Shown here: positions 26,888 through 35,483 of the stretch, in pieces
Layout of the letters: each line of letters begins with the position of its first letter
Numbering within the stretch: the stretch's first letter is position 1
Origin: Candidatus Kapaibacterium sp.
GTDB taxonomy: Bacteria > Bacteroidota > Ignavibacteria > Kapaibacteriales > UBA2268
NCBI GenBank assembly: GCA_023957315.1
Contig: JAMLHE010000021.1
Span: 1 to 36,573 of the forward strand
DNA: 36,573 bases
Direction: 5' to 3'
The notes under the pieces: generated by a model
What the model was told of the DNA's origin: nothing
The model's input: the letters and a program-made list of their open reading frames with translations, nothing else
Databases searched by the model: none
Program-made: the position numbers and the translations under genes

Positions 26888-29493
26888 TGCGCTTGACCAT
26901 AATTTTTATTTTTTATTTTTTATTTTTTTCGACCGATATTTACTCTCAAAAAGAGAGCTATAGCTGGTATTTTGGTGCTAACGCAGCCATCACATTCGAT
27001 ACTCCCGATGGCGAACCAATAGCTTTGAATAATTCTCAGGTAAACACTCTGGAAGGCGTTTCTTCAATTTCTGATTCAACGGGCAAGTTGATGTTTTACA
27101 CAGATGGCGTCAGAGTTTGGAATTCTCAACATAAGGTGATGAATCCGGACACTGCAATGCACGGTCATTTCAGCTCGACACAAAGTGCTTTGATTGTCAA
27201 GAAACCCGGTGTAAATAGTATTTATTATATTTTCACTGTAGATGCCGGACAATATTTCGACGACATTATCCCAAACCAACCTGAAAACAAAGGGCTTTGC
27301 TATACGGTAATTGATGCAGAACTAAACGATGGTTTGGGAGAAATTGTTGAAATTAACACACTAATTCACAAACCCGTAGCAGAAAAACTTACTGCCACTA
27401 TTCACTATAATAATCAAGACCTCTGGATTGTTAGTCACGAATGGAATAGTGACAAATTCATCTCAGTTTTGCTTACTGACCAAGGAATTGAGGACGTGAT
27501 AAATTCTACCGGCGGTTTAAATTATACCGGTTCCTCACTGCGGTCTATCGGAATGATGAAATTTTCTCCATGCGGGACGAAATTAGCAGCTGCAGTCAAC
27601 GAGTATGATTTTATAGAATTATTTTCATTTGATAATTCGACAGGCATAGTTTTCAATCCGATTTCGATTCGTACTTTCGGCAGAAACAGTAATTACGGAG
27701 TAGAGTTTTCGCCAAATGGCAACAAGCTCTATGTATCGGATTTTACACAACGTTCGATACATCAATATGACGTAACGGATTTAGATTCTGATTTAATCAA
27801 CTTGAGCGGACGTAAAATATATGGGAATAGTAATAGAGCCATGCCGGGAGCTTTGCAAATTGGTCCTAACGGCAAAATTTATATTGCTTTGCTAAACTCA
27901 AGCTATCTTGACGTTATCGAAAACCCGAATCTGACCGGCGATGAATGTAATTATCATGCGGATGCGGTCAGATTATCATCCCAAAAATTCTCTGCAAAAT
28001 CACTCTACGGCTTGCCAAATATGTCGCAAGGGTATTTTTTCATGAAAAGTAACCTGCAAGATACGATTGTTTGCAGTGGTGACAATTTAATTATTGACCC
28101 TGTTACGAATGTACTTTTCAACGAGATGACATTCAACTGGGAAGGTCCAAATGGATACAGCTCTACAGAATATTTTCTAAAGATTGACAACTTTTCCGAA
28201 AATGATGTCGGAAAATATTATTTCCAAGCATTTTTCCGCGAATATATGATTTCCGATAGCATTTTAATAAGCTATAGTCAAATTCCGATTGCAAAAATAA
28301 TCGGTGATAGCATAATTTGTTCCGATGCTCCAATCATACTGTCATCTCAATTCGAAGCTCACGAATACATTTGGTCAACGGGCGATTCTACACAATCAAT
28401 TGAAGTCGATAAGCCCGGAAAATATGTTTTAACTTTGTTAAATGACGGGCATTGCTCGGACTCAGATACATTGCTTGTCAGAGCCGAAATTGCAAAGTTC
28501 GAATTTATCAATGTCAATGAAGCTCAATTTGGCGAAATTTGCCTTGGTGAAAGTCTCGAAATAAAATTGGCTATTAAAAATGTGACCGGAATTGATGTAT
28601 TAATCAAAGATGTCAAACTGCTTAATGCTTCGAGCGAGATTGAATTGAACAATGTCAGTAATATTTTAGTCAAAAAGGATGAGATTTTCGAATTAAAGAA
28701 CATTGTGAAATCAAATCAAATCGGTATTGTTGATGATACTCTGACTTTTATTATCTCTGATTTTTGCAAACTTGAAGATAATTTGCCAATAAAAGGCAAA
28801 ATTATAGCAACCAATACGATTATGATTCCCGAAATTGAAGCTGCACCGGGCGATGAGATTTGCATTCCCGTTTATGCAAAATTAGATTGCAAGGATGCCC
28901 AAGAATTGGAATCAAATGTCGAGTTTCAAGTTTCATTCAACGCTGACTATTTTTACCCAAATAATATTACGAATGGCGAAATAGTGTCTAATGAAGTTGT
29001 TGGCGGAAAAAGAATTTTGAGAATGAAATTGGATGATTTTACGCTCAGCAATGATGGAAAAGAATTAACACAAATTTGTGGCAAAGTATTGGTCGGAACT
29101 GATGTTAACGAACAACTTGCGATAGACAATGCTGAGTGGGACAGTGATTTAATCAGGAGTTCATTTTCTTATGGCAACTTGAAAATTAGAGCTTGTGCAT
29201 TGGAAATTAGACCCATTAATTATTTCAAACCTGCTAGTATGACTGTGAAATCGGCAATTGGCGCACCACGAGTAAAGATTTTACTCGAAGGAATGACAGA
29301 AGGACAGTATGAATTAACAATTTTCAATTCAGCAGGATTTGAAATTGAAAACTACAAGTATCATAATTTGAAAAAAGAAATATTTACGCATGAAATTGAA
29401 TTCAATAGTTCAACTCTTCCCACCGGAATTTATTTCGCTACTTTGAAATCACCTTGGAATTTCAAATCCGAAAAATTTATAATTGTTAAATAA
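26887..29493 (+). CDS. Giant T9SS-exported propeller/Ig-repeat protein, short copy 4
   Basis: The start codon shares one base with the previous stop (TAATG). After a signal peptide rich in Phe (IIFIFYFLFFSTDIYS) the 868-residue protein keeps the propeller-like domain (SYSWYFGANAAITF to about 375), the Ig-like WEGPNGY module (about 419) and only one Cys-paired module (YIWSTGDSTQSIEV, about 494-507). An ASH-like part, a cohesin-like APGDEICIPVYAKLDC region and a C-terminal domain ending EKFIIVK follow. The sorting domain lacks the usual NPA-type motif at its start (it reads KSAIGAPRVK) but keeps GQYELTIFNSAG and GIYFATLKSP. It is the minimal version of the family and ends 1 bp from the convergent SBBP gene. 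Confidence 0.88.
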   Translation: MRLTIIFIFYFLFFSTDIYSQKESYSWYFGANAAITFDTPDGEPIALNNSQVNTLEGVSSISDSTGKLMFYTDGVRVWNSQHKVMNPDTAMHGHFSSTQSALIVKKPGVNSIYYIFTVDAGQYFDDIIPNQPENKGLCYTVIDAELNDGLGEIVEINTLIHKPVAEKLTATIHYNNQDLWIVSHEWNSDKFISVLLTDQGIEDVINSTGGLNYTGSSLRSIGMMKFSPCGTKLAAAVNEYDFIELFSFDNSTGIVFNPISIRTFGRNSNYGVEFSPNGNKLYVSDFTQRSIHQYDVTDLDSDLINLSGRKIYGNSNRAMPGALQIGPNGKIYIALLNSSYLDVIENPNLTGDECNYHADAVRLSSQKFSAKSLYGLPNMSQGYFFMKSNLQDTIVCSGDNLIIDPVTNVLFNEMTFNWEGPNGYSSTEYFLKIDNFSENDVGKYYFQAFFREYMISDSILISYSQIPIAKIIGDSIICSDAPIILSSQFEAHEYIWSTGDSTQSIEVDKPGKYVLTLLNDGHCSDSDTLLVRAEIAKFEFINVNEAQFGEICLGESLEIKLAIKNVTGIDVLIKDVKLLNASSEIELNNVSNILVKKDEIFELKNIVKSNQIGIVDDTLTFIISDFCKLEDNLPIKGKIIATNTIMIPEIEAAPGDEICIPVYAKLDCKDAQELESNVEFQVSFNADYFYPNNITNGEIVSNEVVGGKRILRMKLDDFTLSNDGKELTQICGKVLVGTDVNEQLAIDNAEWDSDLIRSSFSYGNLKIRACALEIRPINYFKPASMTVKSAIGAPRVKILLEGMTEGQYELTIFNSAGFEIENYKYHNLKKEIFTHEIEFNSSTLPTGIYFATLKSPWNFKSEKFIIVK

Positions 29494-29494
29494 T

Positions 29495-32400
29495 TTATTT
29501 ATTGATTATAATTCCTTCGCTGATTGTGCTGCCATCAAATTCGATTTTCAAAATATAATATCCGTTCGATAAATTGCTGAAACTAATTAATTCAGAATGT
29601 GAACTTGTTTTCTTGTCAAAAATACTGCTCAAAACGGATTTACCCGACAAATCAGTCAATTCAATATTGATTGCACCCGTGAATTGTCCTTCGAGATTTA
29701 ACCAGAAGTAATCTATCGCCGGATTTGGATAAGCGGAAGCATTCATATTTAGGTTTAGTGCAGTATTTCGGCTAATTTTCAAATAAGCATTTTGCTTATA
29801 AGTCAACTCAGTTGCAATTTTGCCTTCCGCAACTAAATCATTTAAAATCAATTCCTTATTGTCGGCTGAATTGAAAAGCACAAAGTTCATTTTGTCGCCA
29901 TTGTCGAACAATTTTGGATTCTCGTCCAAGACATCATTTCCCCAAACGGTAACAGGAGCGATTCCATCTTTAAACTTAGCTGCACCGGCAACTGTTCCCG
30001 AAGGCGTCATAACTGCAATTTCCGAGCCGTCCGCTATGTCGGGCAAACTAATGACCAGAACGGAATTATTTGCCGTATAAAGCTCTTGTGGGCGGAAATA
30101 AACTGCATCATATCTGTGACGGTCATAGTCAACACTCATCTTGTCTAAAGAATTCGGCGGATATTGCAAAGTGTCTTTATTGGTCAGGTAAACCTGATAG
30201 CCTTGCATTGGCATTAAATTCCCAATCATATTTATATCAAACTCAGGAATGTAAACATTCCCTGCGTTATCCTTTGCAATAATCAAATTATCATTTTCGG
30301 TAAGTGGAGTAAAACCGCTTTCAGCATCATAGGGACTATCTCGCAAATATGATATTATATTCCAACCTGCATTACAATATATGGGGTAATCCTCAGGCTC
30401 AATCGCAGTGCCGACAACTTTGATTGTTTGCACCTTTTGCGAATAGACTTGATAGCCTTGTGTCAAATCCCAATCACCGATAGTATTGACATCATATTCC
30501 GGTATATAGACGTTGCCTGCATTGTCCTTGACAATAGCAACATGATTTTTGATTGAGTTAAAAATGCTCTCCATATTCGGATTTGTAGCCAAGAAAATTG
30601 ACGAGACCATATTCCAACCGATAACAAGAGGTATAAATGATGTATCGGGGTAATCAGGCAATCTTGAAATTACAGTTGTAGTGGCATCTACAAAGTGGTC
30701 GGGACCGGACTCATAACGCGGAACGACTACATATTGGTCGCCTGTAATAGCATCAAATTGCTTGATTGTATATGCTTCATTGTCTGCCATTCCGTCTTTG
30801 ACTGCAGTTTCTACATTATCGCCCCAAACAGTAATTTCCATATCATTTCCATTCCAGATTGAAAATCCTGCACAGTAAAGATTACTGTTTCGAGTGTAGA
30901 AAACGCCAATAGCATCTCCGACAGCCATATAACGATTGCCAATTATTGGATTGACAGAAGCCGCAATTGAAATTAACGAACTTTTGCCCGTATTCTCCTT
31001 AACTATCCAAACCGAATTTGGCGAGGCAACTCCATCAAAAGCAAAATAAGAATTCATATCAAGAGAAATCGCTTCACTAATTTCCAAACTACCGAAACTG
31101 ACTTGTCCATAATAAATCCCGGCTATAACATGAGCACCACCACCAATATCAGCCACCGCTCGAGCTTCCGAAAAAGCTGAATTTGAGTCACTTTTTGCGT
31201 ATAGGACAGAACCGTCCGAAGCTAAACGAACTATATAAGACGCTCTCGAAGCATCTGATTGAATAGTCGTTCCACTAATCGTCGCCGATGAGGAATAATA
31301 GCCTACAGCCATAACACCGCCCGTAGCATCAACAGAAATGCCTTTTCCGACATCGAATCCGGGACCACCGATAGAGCGGCTCCAAATCCAATTTCCGGCT
31401 GTATCTAATTTTGTAATAAATCCGTCAGAATTTCCGGCGCCGATTAAATATTGCCCACCAAAAAGGCACAAACCTTTGAAAGTGCCTGTCGCATAGACAT
31501 GCCCGGAACTTGAAAATTTGACATCAGAGCCATATTCTTGAAATGAGTTTGTTCCGGCAGCTACCGCCCATAACCAAGTGCCCGAATTATTTAATTTGGC
31601 AATAAAGATGTCATCGCCGCCGCCTGAAGTGACCGAATGAGAGCCGAATGTAGCAATATTCTCGAATCCGCCGGTGATATATAAATTCCCGCTTGGGTCA
31701 ATATCAATACTGTTGCCGACATCGAATTGACTACTGCCACCTCGAACAGCCCATTGCCATGCACCGCTATTGTTCAATTTGGCAACGAAAACGTCATCTC
31801 TGCCGGCTGAGAATAATCGAGTAGCTCCAAAATAAGGTTTATCGGAAAAGTAGCCGGTAACGTAAATATTTCCTGCAGCATCAGTTACAAGGGCTTTCCC
31901 TTCGTCAAATTCGTCTTCTCCCGCTATTGTAACCCATACCCAATTTCCATTTGTATCAACTTTAGCAATGAAAATCTCCCCTTGCCCGGAAGAAACTCGT
32001 GTAAAATTTCCAAATTTAGCAGTGACCGAAAAGTATCCGGTTATGATAGCATTACCAAGATGGTCAACTGCTATTCCGTTGGCTACATCGGGTTCGGTAC
32101 CACCTGCTTTTCTGCCCCAGAGCCAATTGCCGTTTCTATCAGATTTGGCGACAAAAATATCTGCATCGCCGGAGGATTTGAGAGTATCATTACCAAAAAC
32201 GATTGTTCCGAAAAATGAGCCGCAGGAATAGAAATCACCATTTGTAAGTGCCGCTACGGAATTTACATTGACATAACCAATGATTCCGCCCATTCCCAAA
32301 GCCCAAGACCAATTGCCCGAACTTGAAATTCTCGACACAAAAATATCCGAATTACCTCGTGTGTATAAAGTATCAGACCCAAATACTGCATTATGATAAA

Positions 32401-33685
32401 AGGCTCCAATCGGGTAAGAAATACCGTTGGTAGCAGTTGCTACGGTGTAGCAATCAATCGTGGTAGTTCCTGATATGGCTTTAGCCCATTGAATCACTCC
32501 CGATGAGTTCAATTTCATCAGAAAAGCATTTCTGTCACCTGAACTAACCAAATTTGTTCCACCGAAATTTGCGGTTCCGGTAAAGTATCCGCTAACGTAG
32601 GAATTGCCCGAATTATCCAAAGTAACGGAATAGCCTTGTTCGTAGCCATTGCTTCCTGCAGCGGTAGCCCATAACCAAGAGCCATCTTTGTCAATTTTCG
32701 CAACGAAAACATCTTCATTGCCGGGTGAAGGTAAAGGATGAGCACCGAAACTGAAATTTTTGACATAATAACCTGTAATGACAGCATTTCCGCCACCATC
32801 TAAAGCAATTGAACGGCTATCTTCAGATGAGGTGCTGCCTGCACCTGCTGCCCACTGAAATACGCCCGATGAATCCATTTTTGCAACAAATACATCTTTG
32901 CCACCGGTTGAACTGATATTATCAGAACCGAAGCTTGCAGTTCCGGCGAATCCACCCGTCAGATAAAGCATTTTATCGGAACTGTAATATTTGATAGCAA
33001 GAGCTTCATCAACAGAGCTTCCTCCTGCTTTTTTAGCCCAAACAACATCGCCGTCACCACTATATTTTGCCACAAAAATATCTCTTGAGCCGGAACTTGT
33101 AAGCACGATGTCGCCAATTGTAATATTGCCGTCGAACCCACCTGTAACGAAGCAATTCCCTGCGGGGTCAACATCAACTGCGTTACCGCGATTAAAGCCG
33201 TATCCGGGAGCAGATTTTGCCCATTGCCAAACTCCCGATGAGTTCAATTTGGCAACGAAAATATCTGTATTTGTAGAGCCTGAAATAGTATGCTCGCCAA
33301 ATTTTGCCAAAGTATAAAAATATCCTGTTATGAAAACGTTGCCATTCGCGTCCACGGCTATTCCTCTGCCATAATCGGCATTTGAACCACCGGCAGAACG
33401 TGCCCATTCCCAATAACCGTTTTTATTCAGTTTTGCTACAAAAATATCTCTATTCCCGGCTGTTCGCAAAGTGTCGGTATCGAATGCAATTTCTCCCTCG
33501 AAATAACCCGTCACGAGTACGTTACCTTGGAAATCAATAACCGAGGCAGTGGCTTGGTCGTGAGCCGAGTAACCGGTACCGTTTTTGAGAATTTCCGGTT
33601 TGAGTGTGTTTGTCCAATTTTGCCCTAACAGAGAGAATGGCACAAATAAAAAGATAGAAAGTAGAGTATATCTAAGTAGCTTCAT
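29495..33685 (-). CDS. SBBP-repeat T9SS-exported protein
   Basis: The start is set at the ATG 33685 because it opens the signal peptide MKLLRYTLLSIFLFVPFSLLG; the frame upstream is open for 48 more codons but shows no exported-protein start. The 1396-residue protein has about 13 SBBP repeats (residues about 30-830) of the form GN(V/A)-(I/V)TGYF ... FG ... DIFVAKL ... WxWA, a beta-propeller-forming motif. A middle part follows with AGFSIWNGNDMEITVWGD, then two tandem modules of about 85 residues (GWNMVSS and GWNIISY, both with KDNAGNVYIPE and QGYQVY). A further sandwich and a canonical T9SS type A sorting domain (AYPNPAIDYFWLNL ... LSGKSVLSS ... GYYILKI) end it. Secreted or surface-bound; function unknown. 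It converges on the four-gene operon. Confidence 0.9.
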   Translation of the reverse strand: MKLLRYTLLSIFLFVPFSLLGQNWTNTLKPEILKNGTGYSAHDQATASVIDFQGNVLVTGYFEGEIAFDTDTLRTAGNRDIFVAKLNKNGYWEWARSAGGSNADYGRGIAVDANGNVFITGYFYTLAKFGEHTISGSTNTDIFVAKLNSSGVWQWAKSAPGYGFNRGNAVDVDPAGNCFVTGGFDGNITIGDIVLTSSGSRDIFVAKYSGDGDVVWAKKAGGSSVDEALAIKYYSSDKMLYLTGGFAGTASFGSDNISSTGGKDVFVAKMDSSGVFQWAAGAGSTSSEDSRSIALDGGGNAVITGYYVKNFSFGAHPLPSPGNEDVFVAKIDKDGSWLWATAAGSNGYEQGYSVTLDNSGNSYVSGYFTGTANFGGTNLVSSGDRNAFLMKLNSSGVIQWAKAISGTTTIDCYTVATATNGISYPIGAFYHNAVFGSDTLYTRGNSDIFVSRISSSGNWSWALGMGGIIGYVNVNSVAALTNGDFYSCGSFFGTIVFGNDTLKSSGDADIFVAKSDRNGNWLWGRKAGGTEPDVANGIAVDHLGNAIITGYFSVTAKFGNFTRVSSGQGEIFIAKVDTNGNWVWVTIAGEDEFDEGKALVTDAAGNIYVTGYFSDKPYFGATRLFSAGRDDVFVAKLNNSGAWQWAVRGGSSQFDVGNSIDIDPSGNLYITGGFENIATFGSHSVTSGGGDDIFIAKLNNSGTWLWAVAAGTNSFQEYGSDVKFSSSGHVYATGTFKGLCLFGGQYLIGAGNSDGFITKLDTAGNWIWSRSIGGPGFDVGKGISVDATGGVMAVGYYSSSATISGTTIQSDASRASYIVRLASDGSVLYAKSDSNSAFSEARAVADIGGGAHVIAGIYYGQVSFGSLEISEAISLDMNSYFAFDGVASPNSVWIVKENTGKSSLISIAASVNPIIGNRYMAVGDAIGVFYTRNSNLYCAGFSIWNGNDMEITVWGDNVETAVKDGMADNEAYTIKQFDAITGDQYVVVPRYESGPDHFVDATTTVISRLPDYPDTSFIPLVIGWNMVSSIFLATNPNMESIFNSIKNHVAIVKDNAGNVYIPEYDVNTIGDWDLTQGYQVYSQKVQTIKVVGTAIEPEDYPIYCNAGWNIISYLRDSPYDAESGFTPLTENDNLIIAKDNAGNVYIPEFDINMIGNLMPMQGYQVYLTNKDTLQYPPNSLDKMSVDYDRHRYDAVYFRPQELYTANNSVLVISLPDIADGSEIAVMTPSGTVAGAAKFKDGIAPVTVWGNDVLDENPKLFDNGDKMNFVLFNSADNKELILNDLVAEGKIATELTYKQNAYLKISRNTALNLNMNASAYPNPAIDYFWLNLEGQFTGAINIELTDLSGKSVLSSIFDKKTSSHSELISFSNLSNGYYILKIEFDGSTISEGIIINK
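30180..30640 (-). repeat. Tandem GWNxxS modules in the SBBP protein
   Basis: Two units about 255 bases apart each encode GWN(M/I)(V/I)S, (I/V)(A/V)KDNAGNVYIPE(Y/F)D(V/I)N and QGYQVY. The duplicated protein motif is sharp, so the pair arose by tandem duplication. Confidence 0.8.
31190..33560 (-). repeat. SBBP repeat array (about 13 units)
   Basis: Units of about 50-65 codons encode the DIFVAKL-xxxG-xWxWA signature; spacing varies with short insertions. The number was counted from occurrences of the (D/E)(I/V)F(V/I)(A/S)K-like strand. Confidence 0.8.
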
Positions 33686-33798
33686 TTCAAAATTCCAATT
33701 AAATTCATCAAAAGTCAACCAATAGCATTTTACAAAATCCATGCCATCAAATTTGTGACTTAGACGAACAAAAGATAAGATTAATGAATTGAATAAGT

Positions 33799-33806
33799 TA
33801 TTTTTG
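33799..33806 (+). promoter_or_regulatory. Possible -7 element of truA
   Basis: TATTTTTG fits TAnnTTTG and lies 27 bases before the truA ATG. No -33 TTG is found 19-21 bases upstream. The 148-base gap also has to drive the divergent SBBP gene, for which no good consensus was seen. Confidence 0.4.
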
Positions 33807-33833
33807 CACAATGTATAATATCGGTTCAATTTG

Positions 33834-34583
33834 ATGTATTTGATTTTTGAAATAGAATATGACGGAACAAACTACTCCGGATGGCAAAGGCAAAAGAATG
33901 CCATAACCATTCAGGGCGAGATTGAAAGAGCTTTTCGCGAAATCACCGGACGAGAAATTTCGCTCACGGGTGCGGGGCGGACAGATGCGGGAGTTCACGC
34001 ACGAGCACAAATCGCACATACCGAAATTGGCGATGAACTCGGCATAGCGGCAGGGCAATTGCCATTAGCACTCAATTCCAAGTTGAATTATGATATTCGA
34101 ATCAAACGCATAGTTTTTTCGGTAGAAAAATTCCATGCACGATTTGATGCCATTGCTCGCGAATATTCATACACAATCGTGACTCGATACAGCGTTTTTG
34201 ACCGCCACTTTTGCACTCATATTCGCTACCCGATTGATATAGATTTGCTTTTGCAATCCGCAGAATTATTCTTAGTAAAAGATGATTTCACTACATTTTC
34301 GAAACGCAACTCGGATATAATCAATAATGTTTGCGACGTAACCGTCAGCAAATGGGATGTAGTTGACGAAAATACTCTAAAATATACAGTTAGGGCAAAT
34401 CATTTTCTTTACGGTATGGTCAGGTCGCTTGTTGGAACTATGCTTGACATTTCGCGAGGCAAACGTGATGCGGCTGAAATTGCAACTGCATTATCCTGTC
34501 GCGACCGAAGTTTGCAGTCCCCTTTGGTAGATGCTCGTGGACTTATCCTTGAAAAAATTTTCTATAAAAATAATTTAATATAA
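33834..34583 (+). CDS. truA: tRNA pseudouridine(38-40) synthase
   Basis: TruA converts uridines 38-40 of the tRNA anticodon arm to pseudouridine. The 249-residue length is typical. It begins with the family's YLIFEIEYDGTNYSGWQRQ, and has the catalytic aspartate in GAGRTDAGVHA (about residue 45-55), the RIKRIVFSVEKFHARFDAIAREYSYTI stretch split around the second domain, and the C-terminal ANHFLYGMVRSLVGTML. The ATG at 33834 is chosen over an in-frame TTG three bases upstream. It is followed after 59 bases by the M48 protease gene and may be co-transcribed with it and pyrF. Confidence 0.96.
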   Translation: MYLIFEIEYDGTNYSGWQRQKNAITIQGEIERAFREITGREISLTGAGRTDAGVHARAQIAHTEIGDELGIAAGQLPLALNSKLNYDIRIKRIVFSVEKFHARFDAIAREYSYTIVTRYSVFDRHFCTHIRYPIDIDLLLQSAELFLVKDDFTTFSKRNSDIINNVCDVTVSKWDVVDENTLKYTVRANHFLYGMVRSLVGTMLDISRGKRDAAEIATALSCRDRSLQSPLVDARGLILEKIFYKNNLI

Positions 34584-34642
34584 ACAAATTTAACCTTTAA
34601 TGAGTCTAATATAGATAATTCTACACATTATTTTTAGGTTCT

Positions 34643-35470
34643 ATGATGAGAACAGTTAAATTCTATTTGATTTATGCGGTTATGGCAATCGCAACTATGG
34701 GAACATTCAATGGCTGCGAAAGTGGCACCGGAATCGGCGATTTGAATTTGTATTCCCCTTCAGATGATGCTCAAATGGGAGCACAGTTAGATGCTGAAAT
34801 CAGAAAACTTCCAAATGAGTATCCAATTTACAACAATGCTGCGGCAACGCAGTATTTGCAAGATATAATGAACGAAATTCTTATATCGGACGAAATCAAA
34901 TACAGAGAAGTCTTTACTTACAATGTTACGATTATAGAAAGCGAGACAATCAATGCTTTTGCAACTCCGGGTGGATACGTCTATTTTTACACCGGAATGT
35001 TGAAATTTTTGGAAAATGAAGCTATGCTCGCTTCGATTATGGCTCATGAAATAGCACATGCAGAACTAAGACATGCTACAAAAAGGATGACAAAGCAAAT
35101 GGGCTTATCTGTGCTGCTAAGTGTAATACTTGGAAATAATCCTGCTCAATTGACTGAAATTGCGGCTAACTTGTTTGCAGGACTTGAATTTCTGAGAAAT
35201 AGTCGCGAAGATGAAGCAGAATCCGATGAGTACAGCTTCAAATATTTGCTTTCAACAAAATGGTATCCGGGTGCCGGAAAAATGTTCTTTGAACTCGTTG
35301 CTAAAGGTGGCACTACAGGAGCTATCGAGGAGTTACTTTCGACTCACCCACCTGATGAAAAGCGAATTGCTGCAATCGAAGCTATGATAAAAGAATATAA
35401 TATAGCTCCACCGACTGAAGCAAATTTATTTACTCAAAGATACCAACAATTCAAACAAACACTCAACTAA
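34643..35470 (+). CDS. M48-family metalloprotease, lipoprotein
   Basis: The 275-residue protein has a lipoprotein-type signal peptide ending in FNGC (Cys about residue 25), so it is probably anchored in the periplasm. The zinc site is intact: HEIAHAELRH (about residue 134-143), preceded by NAFATPGGYVYFYTGML, and the third ligand region REDEAESDEYSFKYL (about 192-206). The C-terminal part includes LLSTHPPDEKRIAAIEAM, the usual STHP motif of the BepA/LoiP/Oma1-like branch, which handles quality control of outer-membrane proteins. No TPR repeats are present, so it resembles the short LoiP/YcaL kind. It lies 13 bases upstream of pyrF. Confidence 0.93.
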   Translation: MMRTVKFYLIYAVMAIATMGTFNGCESGTGIGDLNLYSPSDDAQMGAQLDAEIRKLPNEYPIYNNAAATQYLQDIMNEILISDEIKYREVFTYNVTIIESETINAFATPGGYVYFYTGMLKFLENEAMLASIMAHEIAHAELRHATKRMTKQMGLSVLLSVILGNNPAQLTEIAANLFAGLEFLRNSREDEAESDEYSFKYLLSTKWYPGAGKMFFELVAKGGTTGAIEELLSTHPPDEKRIAAIEAMIKEYNIAPPTEANLFTQRYQQFKQTLN

Positions 35471-35483
35471 TTTAGCAGGATGA

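Noticed and set aside
31190..33560. CRISPR-like regular repetition
   Set aside because: The periodicity is that of protein-coding SBBP units with diverged DNA; there are no identical short repeats with unique spacers.
33686..33829. 48-codon upstream extension of the SBBP protein
   Set aside because: The signal peptide begins at the ATG 33685; the extension would bury it and overlaps the truA promoter region.
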